Origin: Lichtheimia corymbifera B2541
Taxonomy: Eukaryota > Mucoromycota > Mucoromycetes > Mucorales > Lichtheimiaceae
Reading direction: 5' to 3'
NCBI GenBank assembly: GCA_000697475.1
Contig: JNEU01000970.1
Location: 1-64,000, forward strand
DNA length: 64,000 nucleotides
Position numbers and translations under genes: made by a program. Positions 45,717-58,080 of this stretch are shown here, piece after piece. The notes beneath the pieces are model-generated. The model saw only the letters and a program-made list of their open reading frames with translations. It did no database searches and was not told where the DNA came from. Each line of letters opens with the position of its first letter. The first letter of the stretch is position 1.

Positions 45717-48700
45717 TTACAACTTGCTATCACCATGAGCCGAGTTGAGCTCAACGGCAGCAGCCGAGATGGCGATTTCGTCACGTTCAACCACACGGGT
45801 CTGGAAAATGACCTTGCCACCTTCCTTCCACATTTGAGTCTCCAAGGTCTCACCAGGGAAGACATGCTTGGCAAAGCGAGCCTTGATGCTCTTGAAAGAA
45901 GCAGGGTCATTGTTACCGAAAGCCTTGAGGACATGCTTGGCAGAGATACCAAAGGAGCACAAGCCGTGAAGGATAGGCACATCAAATCCACCGATAGCAG
46001 ACATTTGAGGATCAATGTGAAGAGGATTGTAGTCACCCGACAAACGGTAAAGGGCAGCTTGGTCCTCACTGGTCTTTTCACGAATGACAGTATCAGGCTT
46101 GCGGTTGGGAGGAGTGTTGGGAGCAGAAGCAGCACCACGATCAGCACCCTTCTTGGGACCACCAAAGTCACCGGATCCACGGATGAACAAGGTGAATTGG
46201 TTCTCAAAGACAACTTCTCCAGATTCATCCTTGCTGGTAACACCCAACACAACAGAAGCACCCTTGCCCTTGTCAGTGATCTCAACAATACGAGCCTCCG
46301 AAGTCAATGTGCCGCTGGTAGGAATAGGCTTCTTAAGTTCAAGGTATTGCTCACCGTGCAACAACATCATCTAAACATCCAACAGCCATTTAGTATATGC
46401 ACATCCACATATCATCGTCCAATCCATCCCAAATACTTACAGGGTTAAAGTTGGGCAAAATGTCACCAAAAGGCAAATCGTTCATGAGGGAGAAGGAAGG
46501 AATGACACCAAAGGAAGGCAAAGTAGAAAAGTCACCATCATTCTCATAGACAAACTTGAGATCGGTACGCTTGCAACCGACACCCAAAGCATACAAGATG
46601 ACTTCACGTTCGCCATAGGTAAAGACATGGGGCTCAAACTGCACCTTCTTGGCCTTGTCCAAGACTTCATTACCAGTGGACTCCTCCTCTTCTTCATCAA
46701 CATTGGAAAAGTTCTCCATGAAACCTTGGAAAGAGTCTTGGGTAGTTTCAGGGTTGGTGGCACGACCATCTTCGAAATCACAGATACGGGACCAAGCAGC
46801 AGCAACTTGTTCGGGAGAAAGAGGACGGTTGGCAGGGAAACCAACACCACCAGTGCGTTGCCAGCGAACCTTGGCAATCCAACCGCTACCGACTTCAAAG
46901 ATGCTACCAGTTTCCTCAGTCTCAGAGTGGGCCAAGTAACCAATGAGAGGAGCAACATATTCAGGCTTGAAAGCTTCGACCATTTCAGGAGGCATGATAG
47001 TGGCAGTCATACGGGTACCAGCGTTGGGAGCAATGACATTGCACAAGATGTTCTTGCGTTGACCTTCAAGAGCCAAAGTTTTGGTGAGTCCGACAATACC
47101 CAACTTGGCAGCAGAATAGTTGGTTTGACCAAAGTTGCCATACAAGCCAACAGCAGAGGCAGTGTTGATGATACGACCGTACTTTTGCTTCACCATGTGA
47201 GGCCATGCAGCCTTGATGACTAGAGGATATGTGTAAGTTGGGACATGCATGAATCATTATTGTATTATCGTCAACAATAGACTTACCCTTGTAAGTACCA
47301 CGCAAATGGACACGCTGCACAAGGTCCCAATCTTGATCGCTCATACGGATGAAGGACTTGTCACGCAAGATACCAGCATTGTTGACAATGATATCAATAC
47401 GGCCGAAAGCCTTGAGAGCAGTATCGACAACCTTGTCACCATCCTCAACAGAGTCATAGTTGGCAACGGCCTTACCACCAGCCTTTGTGATTTCTTCCAC
47501 CACCAAATCAGCAGCACGCGAGCTGGATCCTTGACCAGTGTGAGAGACACCCAAGTCATTGACAACGACAGAGGCACCCAATTTTCCGAGCATCAAAGCA
47601 TAAGCCTTGCCTAAACCACCACCTGCACCAGTGACAATGGCAACCTGTCATGAACATGTGTTAAGTCCACATATAAATAAAAAGGAGTCTTTTCTTCTTT
47701 TTACCTGGCCATCGAAACGAAGAGGTTCACCCTTGGGGTTAGGACCGGATGCCTTTGCACGTTCAAGCAAGCCCAAGAAATCGGTATCAGTGATGGAAGC
47801 AGGGTATTCGACCTTTTCGAAGTTGGTGATTTCATCCCAACGAGCAGCGACAGCAGAAGGATCAAAGGTTTCATCAGCACGGAAGACGCTACCAAGAGAA
47901 CGTTCCCATCGCAACTTTGCAACAAAACCACCACCGACTTCAAAGATACCACCGGTTTCTTCAGTGTTTTCATGGCACAAGTAACCAACGACGGGGCAAA
48001 CGTAATCGGGCTTGAGAGAAGCAAGGACCTCGGGAGGCATAATAGTCTCAGTCCTATATCCGGCATTTTCATGTGTGAATCATCGTATCGATATGCATTG
48101 ATGGTATTGATGACAACTTACATTCTGGAAGCAGCCATGGGGGCGATGGTGTTACTGTGAATGTTATACTTTGCACCTTCACGGGCCAACGAGTTGCTGA
48201 AACTGGCAAGGGCAAGCTTGGCTACCAATGTGGGAAAATCATGATTAAAAACCATGTGATGATGATGATTGCCTGTCCATGTCATTGACTTTACCTGCAC
48301 TGTAGTTGGCTTGACCAAAGTTACCATAGAGACCAGCAGCAGAAGCGGTCATGATAATACGGCCATACTTTTGTTCTCTCATGATAGGGAAAGCAGCCTT
48401 GGTCATGGCGTAAGAACCTTGAACGTGAACAGCCATAATCAAGTCCCAATCTTGGTCGGTCATGCGAGCGAACGACTTGTCACGAAGAATGCCGGCATTG
48501 TTGATCAAGATATCCACACGACCAAAGGCCTTCATGGCAGTATCGACAATCTTGTGTCCATCGGTGACGGAATCGTAGTTAGCAACAGCCTTGCCACCAG
48601 CCTTGCGAATCTCCTCGACAACGACATCAGCAGCCTTGGAAGAGCTTCCATCGCCAGTGTGAGAGACACCCAAGTCGTTGACGACTACTGCAGCACCTCG

Positions 48701-48860
48701 AGAACTGAAAAAGTGGGCATAGGCACGACCGATGCCTAACAGAAGAAGACGTGTATACTTTTAGTTGCTGTTGTTATTGTTATATCATAAATACATTACC
48801 TCCACCAGCACCAGTGACAATGGCTACTTTGCCATCATAACGAATATCTTGGTTTGCCAT
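45717..48860 (-). CDS. FOX2: Peroxisomal multifunctional enzyme type 2 (fox2), 913 aa, 7 exons
   Basis: It carries out hydration and dehydrogenation of enoyl-CoA in peroxisomal beta-oxidation. Exons 48800-48860, 48295-48735, 48122-48221, 47705-48053, 47287-47644, 46441-47219 and 45717-46370 sum to 914 codons including the stop. Two tandem SDR domains are seen, each with [21 protein letters not shown], and a Y-x3-K site ([10 protein letters not shown] split by an intron in the first; TNYSAAKL in the second). The C-terminal hot-dog hydratase 2 has [14 protein letters not shown] and LHGLCSFG. The protein ends in SKL, a type 1 peroxisomal targeting signal. Confidence 0.95.
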
Positions 48861-49365
48861 AATGTATAATGAATAGAATGGAGAAGGAGGAGGGAAAAGA
48901 AACGTGGGGTAAACAAGAATCGTGATGTGTAATGAAATATATTTGGATAGCTTGTGTAACCCAACCTACTTTCACATGGGATGAGCGGCGACGCTGACAC
49001 AATCGAATTGCCCATGCTAGGCTCACATGTAAATTGCATGTGGGGTAGTCATTGTCGTGATAGCATAGGAGATTCTCTCTCTTTCTTTTACTTTATACAC
49101 ATCTTTACTCTCACGTTTACAAGTTGGATTGAATGAATGACAGGTTGATACTCAATAAAACGCGCGTGTTGCGGTGAATGATAATCAATTTATCCAGCTG
49201 AATAATCCCAATCATGCTTGAATAGGTTACACCGATCCCTTTATAAAAAAAACGGGATGACAAACAGTCATCTCTGATTTAGCCGGTGTCATATGTTCCT
49301 CCCCCACATTCGCTGGCCCCCTTTCTTCTCTCCGATGGATGCTACTACGTATATACCCAATTTTA
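48861..49365. promoter_or_regulatory. fox2 promoter region
   Basis: The 500 bp upstream of fox2 and downstream of the nucleoporin gene contain no gene. No specific regulatory site could be identified with confidence. Confidence 0.4.
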
Positions 49366-52295
49366 TTATGCTTTCAATTTTTCAGTTTGTTGATGTAAAT
49401 CAGCTACTTGTGCTGCTAAAGCGATCAATGTTTCATTTTGAGTCCTGAGAATATCCGCCAATCCTGCAGGTGATTGGACAACCACTTGATCCAGTTCACG
49501 CATTCGATCCTCGATATCATTGATAGCATTCCGATATTCCGTACACTTTGCATTCAAGCTCTTGACCAAATCGAAAAAGTAGCGTCGATGAATCGTTGTT
49601 CCTCCTTCCATACGTCGGCCTTGGTTCTGGTGATCCGAGTAGGCTTTGGCCACAGATGCATTTTGTACTTGGTATTCAGTGGATTCAGTCAAAGTCGCAA
49701 TGGATTGAGCTGTAATATGATGTTGTTCCTTGAGCAGAGTCAAATCTTTGGACATGCGATGCACGGACTGACTCAAATCTCGGATCAATTCCCCATTGGA
49801 AGCCAATTGTCGTGTCTCAATTTCTTTCGCCATACGCACTTGTTGATCAATAAACCACCATAGATTATCCAACTCGGTTTGTGCTGCACCCGGTAATTCT
49901 CGATAACGTGTACGCTTCTCAATGCCATCTGGATGAGTGATCTTGGATTCAATCATGGTTTGTTCAGCATCCGTGGGGGTTGGCTTGCCACTAGAAATGT
50001 GTGAGTGTGAGTGAATAATGAACACAAGACATAACAAATATAAACTTACAAGACATCCGATGAGGTGGATTGTGATTTAGGAGCAGTGGAGGAGGAAGAA
50101 GATGCTTGTGAACTGGGTATCTCAATAGGAGTTGATTCAAGAGGTTTGAATGGATTCACTGGCTTGTTTTCTTTGTCTCCTTCCTTTGTTGTTGTTGTTG
50201 TTGTAGCACCCTCCTTTTCATCCTTTTTCTTTTCAGTCGCCTTCTTGTCTCCATCCTGTTGTTGTTCCTTTGCACCAAACGTGAATGGCGATTTTTTGCT
50301 GCTGGTACTGCTGCTGCTTTCACCAACACTAAAGGTCACCTTTTTGGCTTGTGTACCAGTATTATCAGCACCTTCCAAGGGACGCTTCTTGCCATCAGAT
50401 TCTGTAGAGGATGTGGCGGTAGTAGCAGCAGCTGCAGCAGGAGTTGTTGTTGTTGTTGTCGTCGTAGTAGTAGCAGTATCACTCGATCCCTTATCCTTGC
50501 CCTTGTCTTCAGTAGATGATGACGGTGGTTGTAATCGATTGGATGCATCGTTTAATCCGGTAGAAGCACGTTTGGTAGCTAGTTGTTCCTCATCATCCGC
50601 ATTCCATGATTGAGACAAAGGTGAGTTGCCATGGCGTAACTTGTGGCGTGCACTTTCAGCAGCAGCCGTATCCAATGTCTTGCGCTTTGATCCTGTTGTC
50701 ACGGGAGCTGCCGTTGTTTCCTCTATTCAACAGGGATAAGTCATCCAAAGTAATAATAACATGGCCTCCCTCCTTCTTACCCTTTGATGTTGATGTCGTC
50801 TCACTTGCTCCATCTATATCGACCCATATATCAATACCTGGTACACACTACAAAGTCCTTTTAAATTACCTTTTTCTCCACCTGCTGCTGATCCAAATGA
50901 AAATGTTGGCATTTTGGGGGCTACTGGTGGCTTTTCAGCTGTAGTGCTTGTGGTTGATGCTGGAGTTCCAAATGAAAATGCAGGTTTGGTAGTTGCAGTA
51001 GTAGAAGAAGATGCAGACTTGTCGGTTGTTGTTGCTGCAGCTCCAAAGTTAAATGTCGGGGTTGTTGATGATGATGATGATGTTGTTGTCGTAGCTGTTG
51101 TCATAGCAGGAGCTGACTTTTCAGAAGAAGTGGTTGTAGTTGATGTCAATGCAAAAGGTGAAGGACCTTGTTTGGGTGATGTTGATCCGAATGAAAATGC
51201 AGGCTTGTCAGCAACAGCAGGTTTGTCAGCAGTGGACTTTGTTGTTGTTGTGGTAGCAGTAGCTGGTTTTTCTGTTGTAGCAGCAGTACTACCAAAGTTG
51301 AAGGATGGTGTTTTGATCATAGTACTAGGTGATGATGTTGTGCTACCAATCGAGAATGGTTGGGCCAAACTCGTATCTGTTGCCATGGTACTATCTCCTG
51401 TCGCAGCGATTGGTGTTGCACCAGCACCAAATGTGAATCCTCCTGCAACCTTGGGTGATGATGGTGGTTGTTGTGCTGATGCACCAAATGTAAATGTACT
51501 AGCAGTGGGTGATGTGGTACTACTCGTGCTCGACAATGAAGAACCGAATGCTCCTAATGCAGGTGGAGTGGATGGTGTTGGTGCTGCCGGTGTCAAGGAA
51601 GGTGAACCAAAGGGTGATGTTGTTGTAGCTGCTGTACTTGTTGCGCCTGCTCCAAAAGGTGAAGATGTGGGTGAACCAAACTTGAAAGGTTGTTGCGCTG
51701 GTGATGAAGGGGCTGCAGAAGTAGAGCTCGTTGCTGGTGCTGATGTTCCAAAACTAGGCGTTGAAGAAGTAGTAGCAGTTGTTGTTGTTGGTGCAGCTGC
51801 AGCTCCAAAGGCTGGTGTTGGTGCTGCTGCTGCAGTATTTGTACCAAAAGAAAAGGACGAAGGTGATGAAGGCTGTGATCCTCCAGCACCGAATTGAAAG
51901 GGTGTACTCGATTGTTGCTGTAATCCACTTGCTTGAGATCCAAATACAAAGGGCTGCTGTTGACTTGGCGTTGCTTGAGATGGAGCACTAAATTGAAATC
52001 CTGCGCTGCCTGCAGAAGCAGACCGATTAAAGCCTGAAAATGAAGGCTGAGGAGTACCACTAGTACCAGATGCTCCCCCACCAAACGAAGGTGCAACACC
52101 TCCAGGTGGTTGAAACGTAAAGTTGGGCATGGGCGCTCCTTGACCACCCATATCGGAAGACGCGCGATTCAACCGTCGTCGAGGAGTGGCAATCTTTCGT
52201 CCTGCAATATTTGGATTGTTGAACCCTGGTGGTGTGCTATATATAAAAGAGTGAGCAAGTGGCGTTATATATAAAGGTGCTGTTATATACCTCAT
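49366..52295 (-). CDS. FG nucleoporin, Nup58/Nup49-like, 900 aa, 5 exons
   Basis: Exons 52291-52295, 50870-52236, 50781-50813, 50050-50722 and 49366-49990 sum to 901 codons including the stop. The first exon is 5 nt (ATGAG) and gives MSTPPGFNNPN, then a basic IATPRRRLNR. Residues about 40-450 are FG-repeat sequence (FSFG, FTFG, FGAA, FNFG, SFGS) with T/S/A/P/Q linkers, suited to the central channel. A K/S/T-rich middle follows. The last 210 residues are coiled coil: YRELPGAAQTELDNLWWFIDQQ, IATLTEST, RRYFFDLVKSLNAKCTEYRNAI and ETLIALAAQVADLHQ, in the pattern of human Nup58 and yeast Nup49. Confidence 0.82.
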
Positions 52296-52309
52296 AAGTG
52301 TACGTGTAT

Positions 52310-52326
52310 ATGTGTGTGTGTGTGTG
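52310..52326. repeat. TG dinucleotide microsatellite
   Basis: A run of about nine TG units just upstream (in gene orientation) of the nucleoporin start codon. Confidence 0.85.
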
Positions 52327-52706
52327 GGAGAGTGTTTGTGTAGAAAAGGGAGGAGGCAAAAGAGCGGAAATTATTTTGTGTATTGACTGCGTTTGATTTA
52401 CTGAGCATTTTTGAGTCAGGTGACATGCAATACTCCTTGGTCAGGTGACCCCTTGGTTGCCCATACGGCCCTATTTGACTTGATGTTGTGAATCGCCCAT
52501 CCTTGTTATCTTCAAAGTAGACATTATACACGTTCTCCTTTTAAGCATCCTTGGGAACCACGCCAAACGCCGCGTTCATCATATGATATATAGGCTTTTT
52601 CTTGATTCTCAGTGTAAGAATATCACATGCATTGTAGTGGTAATGAAATTAAGCAATCATTCGATAAAAGAAAGCTATTTGTAAGGAGTGCGAGATCATA
52701 TAAATA

Positions 52707-53377
52707 CTAGCTACTAGGTCTACAGCCAGCTAATATATAATAAACGATGGTTATACACAAGTGATTGACATAGGTAATCATTCAAATAAATACCTCCTGG
52801 TTGCCATTGGCAATGTGAGAGATCTGTACAACGCTGTTCATCATAGTTGAAGATATCGCATGCAGGCTGAGGAACACAGCTACCTTGCTGGTGGGGCGTA
52901 ATTTCTTGACCAAGACGTGTAACATCATTAACAACATCCGCTACATTGCCCAGAGCCGTTACTATAAAAACAATAGTCATTTCTTTGGTATCCAGATCAC
53001 CAAGATGTCTTTATAGGCCTACTTTTATCCTGGCGTGAAATCCAAGTGCATTTCGATGCTATGCAGTCAGCCTCCTTGTCACCAGCTTTATTGCATATGC
53101 CAGGATCTGTCGTTTCCCCGCTAGTTAGACAGGGGTGTGCAAAGTACCATACTATAGGTAGAGAAAGAGATGATGGTGAGCACGCAAAAAATCAATGAAT
53201 ATACCACCACGCAGAGTTGTACTTGCATCCTTTAAGGTTGCCTTCAGGCACGGTGGTTGTAAATATTTCAAAGTGGCAGCCATCATAGTCTTGGGGTTTA
53301 CACGATGTTAACTTTTCCATCTGGCAACCCTGTGCAGCCGCCAATGAGCCCACTAGAAATAGTAGTAATGATCTCAT
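52707..53377 (-). CDS. Secreted cysteine-rich modular protein, multi-exon
   Basis: The start at 53377 gives MRSLLLFLVGSLAAAQG, a signal peptide. Three Cys-rich segments follow on separate exons: CQMEKLTSC...YDGC...LKGCKY; HPCLTSGETTDPGICN..ADCIASKCTW; and GSCVPQPACDIF..QRCTDLSHCQWQPG. The last two end in the same C-x(3-4)-C-x-W phrase, so they may be repeated modules. The final exon encodes AGCRPSS and the stop at 52707-52709. The junction of exons 1 and 2 near 53155-53210 could not be joined in frame with the GT sites I see, so either a donor was missed or the gene is damaged there. Confidence 0.55.
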
Positions 53378-54085
53378 GATAGTTGTTACAAGGTGCACTA
53401 TCTGCTATCACCATCCTTGCAGCTCTCTTATAAGGGATTCGAACAGGATCCCCTGCAAAGGGGAAAAAGGGGTACATATGTAGCCAGCAAACAAATGTAT
53501 AAAGTTGATGGAAGACATCTGGCTACACATGGGGCCTCCCTATCTTGGTTGGTGAATATCAAAGGGATGGTTCAATCATTGCGAAACCATTATATGGTCA
53601 AGGTCTCCATTCAAATAGAGGATGAAATAATACCTTCCATATGCTGGGCTGAAATAATGTGGTGGGCATAGAGTGACAGTCAAACTTTACTCTAGTTTAA
53701 CTTACAGTACGCAATATAGGAGGAGAGGAGATGATCCAAGAGAATTTTGTATTTTGCGGAGACAAAGCGTACACGATAAGCAACTTGAGATGCGTGATGC
53801 ATCCTCTACATGAATCGATTTTTTTTCACGCTCTTAATGTGCGTGGTATAGAGCCAGATTCTTCATTCCAATAAAAAGTTGACAAAAAGTGATGGAAGGT
53901 TCATTCAAGAGATGTGGCTGATTGTACCAATGATATTGTCGCTGATGGCGTAAGTGATTACCAGGCGTAACTGCATACATACGTATGCATAATCGGATGT
54001 GACGTTGCTCTTGAAAGTATATACACACACAACCATTGCTGAATAATGTTGATGCACCTAGCCATATCATCCTTTCTGGTCATAA
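53378..54085. other. Intergenic region
   Basis: No gene seen. GGGATTCGAACAGG near 53434 resembles a reversed tRNA T-arm but lacks a matching body. Confidence 0.45.
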
Positions 54086-54524
54086 TGAAGGTTCGTCAAG
54101 GATATTATATGCCATTGCTTTCCTAGTCATAATCGTGATGGCAGCATGGATGATCCCGTCTGCTGCCGCTGGTGGTGCTTTTCCAGTTAAATCCAAACAA
54201 GAAGCTGAAGCCAAATGTAAGGAGATCGGAACCAAGTATGACAACTACGCCATCTATCGTGATGGACCCCAAGGCAATGATATTCTCTACGCGTGTGATT
54301 ACCAGAGTGAAACGAAAACCAAGCTAAATAGGCCTAAACAAATGTGATCCGAAGACCTTCAATAAGCATGAGTACCTCCAAAACACCTCAGCCCACTATG
54401 ACTGCACCGAGGATGGCAAGTTGCAGCTCGTAGTGTGTAGGGTCGTCAACGACTACCACATCCAAAATGGCATAGGATTTCCCAGTATGTCTGTGAAATG
54501 CGATCCAGTTCCAGGTTACCAATA
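54086..54524 (+). pseudogene. Broken paralogue of the secreted protein at 45.1 kb
   Basis: The reading YAIAFLVIIVMAAWMIPSAAA (signal-like) is followed by FPVKSKQEAEAKCKEIGTKY and NDILYACDYQ, matching the 45.1-kb protein. After KLNRPKQ the frame ends at TGA (about 54345). The matching continuation KCDPKTFNKHEYL..YDCTEDGKLQLVVC lies in another frame and runs to TAA at about 54524, so one base is out of phase near 54335-54342. The 5' end also lacks an in-frame ATG before the signal segment (the ATG at 54086 is in a different frame). Two defects point to a pseudogene rather than one sequencing error. Confidence 0.65.
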
Positions 54525-55787
54525 AACTACACATGGACCTGCTTGGGTTGTGTGATGTAGTCTTTATCCATCGATGACGATGACTGGTGTGCAATGGATC
54601 TCCACTTTGAGTTAATTAGAATAATGGTAATACCAAGAGACAGGCCTGTCTCTCACATGCGAATGGAATTATGTGATTCATTGCTAATAGGCGTAGATCC
54701 TTTGTTGAGCCTATTTCTTGATACTGTCATAGAAACCTCAACAGCTTATCGAAAACATACTCTTCACCACCTATTATTGCTTTTCCTTGCTCACCATGGC
54801 GCAAGTAAATAAATGCTCCCAACAGCTGTTGACCCCTTCCAGCGTGTCTTTGCAGATACATATGCACCCAATCCCCCATCCCATGTTCCAAACCAATATC
54901 CATATCCATATCCATAATAACTCGTATGTATTGAAACAAGATGCTACGCGTAAATAAAGCTGCTACTATACAATAGCTATCTGCTGCTCATGTGGAAAAG
55001 GCTGCAAGTAAAGAGTGCTGTTTGGGTACAGTGGAGTAAAAACCCTGCTAATGGTAACTGCTGGAATGAGTGCTGTTACGATTGATGTGGTAGAGGAAGT
55101 GCACAAGAGAATGTGGAGTGTCAAGAGACGTGGGTGTTGTAGTGGGGTGAACACGCCATGGAGTTGCCATTCGGTCAAAGACAAATAGGATCAAGACAAC
55201 TGCAGGATTGACATGATGGGTTGAAGCAGGACAATCGATCGCCGGTGGTAGTTGTAGTTGAATGGGGCAACAGTTGAGAATGGGAGGAAGAAGAGGCCAG
55301 CAGCCGGGAGTGGAAGAACTGGAAATTAAAGTAGATTTTTCTGATCTTGGATGGCGTTTCTTTGTTTGCTCGTTGCTTAGTCAAATGCTCTCGGATAAAG
55401 AAAGTTGAATGATGGAAATGTTCGTCTGATACAGGAGAATCGTTTGTATGAGATGGATTGAGCAACAGAGGTGAATATCAGTTCAAAGTTTGCCGGCACT
55501 CACCTTGTGTCACGTACACCCAACAAATAGACTTGCAAATGAGAACATGCTGTATGCATGCTGTGGTTGTCACGCCCTCGGAACGTTCCGTAGACATCTT
55601 TGTGCGACAATGGCGATATTCTTGTTCTCATGCTTATCTCCATATACGGTAACACCTACCAGTATGCGGTCTTCTCAATCCCTTCCTTGTTTCACTGTAA
55701 TCCTCATCTCCATACCCTTTTATCGGGTTATCTCATTATGAACCATCCCCAGAGATGGATCGAATGTTGTAGTTGGAGAGCCTTTTT
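54525..55787. other. 1.2-kb region without a recognised gene
   Basis: Only short overlapping frames without motifs. Contains ATATCC repeats (about five units of ATCCAT/ATATCC type) near 54897-54915. Confidence 0.45.
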
Positions 55788-57257
55788 ATGACGCCATGGG
55801 ACACAGAAACCGATGCATACGATATCATCCCTGAATTGTTTCTCAGCAATCATCAGTATAAATTCGCACGCACCGCAATCTTGTCCAAGTGTCAAGTTCT
55901 TTCTTCGCTTACCATGTTTCAGCGATACTGTGGAAGGTATGTTGTCATCACGAGAAGACATGTTCAAAAACTAACATGTCCTATCCAGAGCCGTAGTTGG
56001 AGCGAGCTTTCAATATCGGATGAGATGTCGTCAAGGTGGTGGTGGTATAGCTTCCTACTACATGTCTACCAGTACTGCCCAAAGCACTTCCCCTGATCAG
56101 ACGCAACCAAAAAAATCGCATGGTATAGTACCATGTTATGAGATCTTGGCATCCTATTTGTTCTCCAATTGCGTTGCAAACGAGATGATGATGAAACATA
56201 ACTTCGAGGAATGGATCGGAGGGAGCGGGAAAAAGAGGAAGAGGTATATATATCATGGTGACAAGTAGCAGTTGTTTGATTATTGCTTACAAGTTTATTT
56301 ATCAGGATTGAGCGGCAGATTCTAATGGGTCAAGCCTTTGATGAAGCCATTGCACACTATATATGCACACAGAATGCGCATCCCGCTTGCTATGAGCAAG
56401 CCGCTCATGAGGTATACGCTCAAGTGGAAGGACAACTTTTGATCCACAGGACATCTTGAAATATCCGTTATCCCATCTGGCAAGTGATAGTCATACGTAC
56501 CATTCTCGCTGCTTGTTGACTATTTGTCATATTAGTTCAAGATCACATTAATGGATGCACACAAAGAAATGTATTACAAAACAAGAAAATTACTTTCAAC
56601 ACGTCGTAAAATAGATGATCGAAGCGTTCACGACGTTGAAGCGATAATAGAGCACTTGGACCATTGTTGCTTTCTCCGCGATGAGGATAGGTATGTATGG
56701 GTAACGTTGCAAAATGAGGAAACACACTGTATTGTTCACTTGACATGATAGATTTGCTCGTCAAGGGTATGTCGCTAAAGGCGGTCTCTTGAAGAGTGAA
56801 GCCATCGGTGAAATGATCCATCATGTGTTTCTCAGAGGTGGTCTGGTCAAATTGAATAAGGATGAACTGGTACCAAAACCGCTGATTGCATTGGCGTATG
56901 TTTTGGTAAGCTATTCTTTGTTCTTGTCAGTGCTATGGATACGTGGGACTCAGGCGATGGGGTATTTAGATGCGCCATTGCCTCCGATCCATTGTTAATC
57001 CGGAACGTCGAGAGCATAAGGAAATGTTTAATCGAGAAGGCCGTTCGATGAAGCTCTATCAAAGTATCTTATCAGGTGGATCAAATACAATCTTCCAAAA
57101 TATTGATTGGGACAAGGTACAAGAAGTACAAACGGAAGCTGTCCATCGCACACGGGGAAGATTTAGAGGAGTCCACTCTTACATTAAAGTAGCTAAAGAA
57201 ACCTTATGGTCATCAAGATATCCATATCACAAGGAGAGATCAGAGCCCAATCGTTAG
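55788..57257 (+). CDS. Unrecognised protein, 368 aa, 6 exons
   Basis: Exons 55788-55936, 55989-56243, 56306-56411, 56536-56690, 56752-56905 and 56970-57257 join in frame to 369 codons including the stop, which strongly supports a real gene. The protein starts MTPWDTETDAYDIIPELFLSN. Notable segments are CRQGGGGIASYYMSTST (low complexity), a basic KKRKRIERQ, QAFDEAIAHYICTQN, HFLRDEDRFARQGYVAKGG-like sequence, and VPKPLIALAYVLMRHCLRSI. The layout faintly resembles plant-pathogen and basidiomycete DUF6532-type proteins, which have a P-IAL helix near the end, but I do not rely on that. No catalytic motif is seen. Confidence 0.75.
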
Positions 57258-57683
57258 ATGCAAAAAGTGTTAACTGACATTGACACGGTCACGCGGAAAT
57301 CATCATCCATGGCTACCCATGTGTCGGTGGAATAAATGATGAGCGGTTCTTTCATATCTACAAGTCTGTCTTCCGTTCTCAATTGCAATTCCTTTTGGCT
57401 GGACAATGGCACTCCCAACTATGTCCCGTTACAATCCCATTCAAGATGACCAAGAGATGCCTCAGCAGTGACAATCCCACCGCGAGCTCCATGACAGTGG
57501 TCGCTGTCAATGCTGCCTCTTCGCTTCAGGTCCCACAAGCGGGTTTCGTGTGATACTACAGCGTATTGACAACTGTGGCATCCTCTCTTTATTCAGCAAT
57601 ACCCCACCCGGTTGATCAAGGTGAACAAGGCTACAAGTGTTTACATGCATAAAAGAATCAATATTTACCATGGCGATAGTTGA
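57258..57683. other. Intergenic region
   Basis: No gene seen between the six-exon gene and the tRNA-like sequence. Confidence 0.45.
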
Positions 57684-57754
57684 ATAGAGATGGCATCAAT
57701 GGCCATACTACAAAGACCAAGGATATGGGTTCGAGTCCCACCTGCCTCGCAATA
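57684..57754 (+). other. tRNA-like relic (A-box- and B-box-like sequences)
   Basis: TGGCGATAGTTGAA near 57672-57685 resembles a tRNA A box, and GGGTTCGAGTCCC at about 57731-57743 is a good B box/T-arm with a paired stem. The 3' GCCTCGCA has no 5' partner, so no full cloverleaf forms. It could be a decayed tRNA or the head of a tRNA-derived SINE. Confidence 0.4.
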
Positions 57755-58080
57755 TTTAATTGAATATTTATCCATTATATTTTAAAGATTTCTAAATAAA
57801 TTAATTAACAAAAAATATAGTTAAAATTTATTAAATTAAATGTATTAATTTATAAACTATTTCTATTTTTATATAAAGTATAGATTTTAAAATATGTTTA
57901 ATAATTTATAGTTTTAATAACTCAATTTTTATTTATTAAAAATATGGTTAAGTATATAAATTCCTTTAATTATTTAGAAGTAAAGGGTAATATTAATTAA
58001 ATAGAGGAGAGAGGAAGAAAAGGAAGCACCAAAAATTAATATTTAACCTATTCAAATGAATAATATTAATTGATTATATC
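57755..58080. other. Very AT-rich block (~330 bp)
   Basis: The base composition changes abruptly to mostly A and T with runs such as AATTAATTAACAAAAAATATAG. It directly follows the tRNA-like sequence. An imperfect inverted repeat ATTAATATT..AATATTAAT lies near 58036-58071. Possible origins are a nuclear insertion of mitochondrial DNA, a SINE body or a structural AT-rich tract. Confidence 0.7.

Noticed and set aside
45594..47614. Long plus-strand frames (up to 284 codons) opposite fox2
   Set aside because: They are antisense shadows of conserved coding sequence; the minus strand gives a complete MFE-2 enzyme.
50065..51897. Long V/A-rich plus-strand frames (182 and 327 codons)
   Set aside because: They are the antisense of the FG/T/S-rich nucleoporin repeats; composition explains the absence of stops.
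49366..52295. Identification of the FG protein as Nsp1/Nup62
   Set aside because: The coiled-coil end follows the Nup58/Nup49 pattern (LPG..., YFFDLV, FVALAAQ-like LIALAAQ) better than the Nsp1 C-terminus.
53425..53465. tRNA gene on the minus strand (GGGATTCGAAC word)
   Set aside because: The T-arm stem does not pair and no anticodon or acceptor stem is found.
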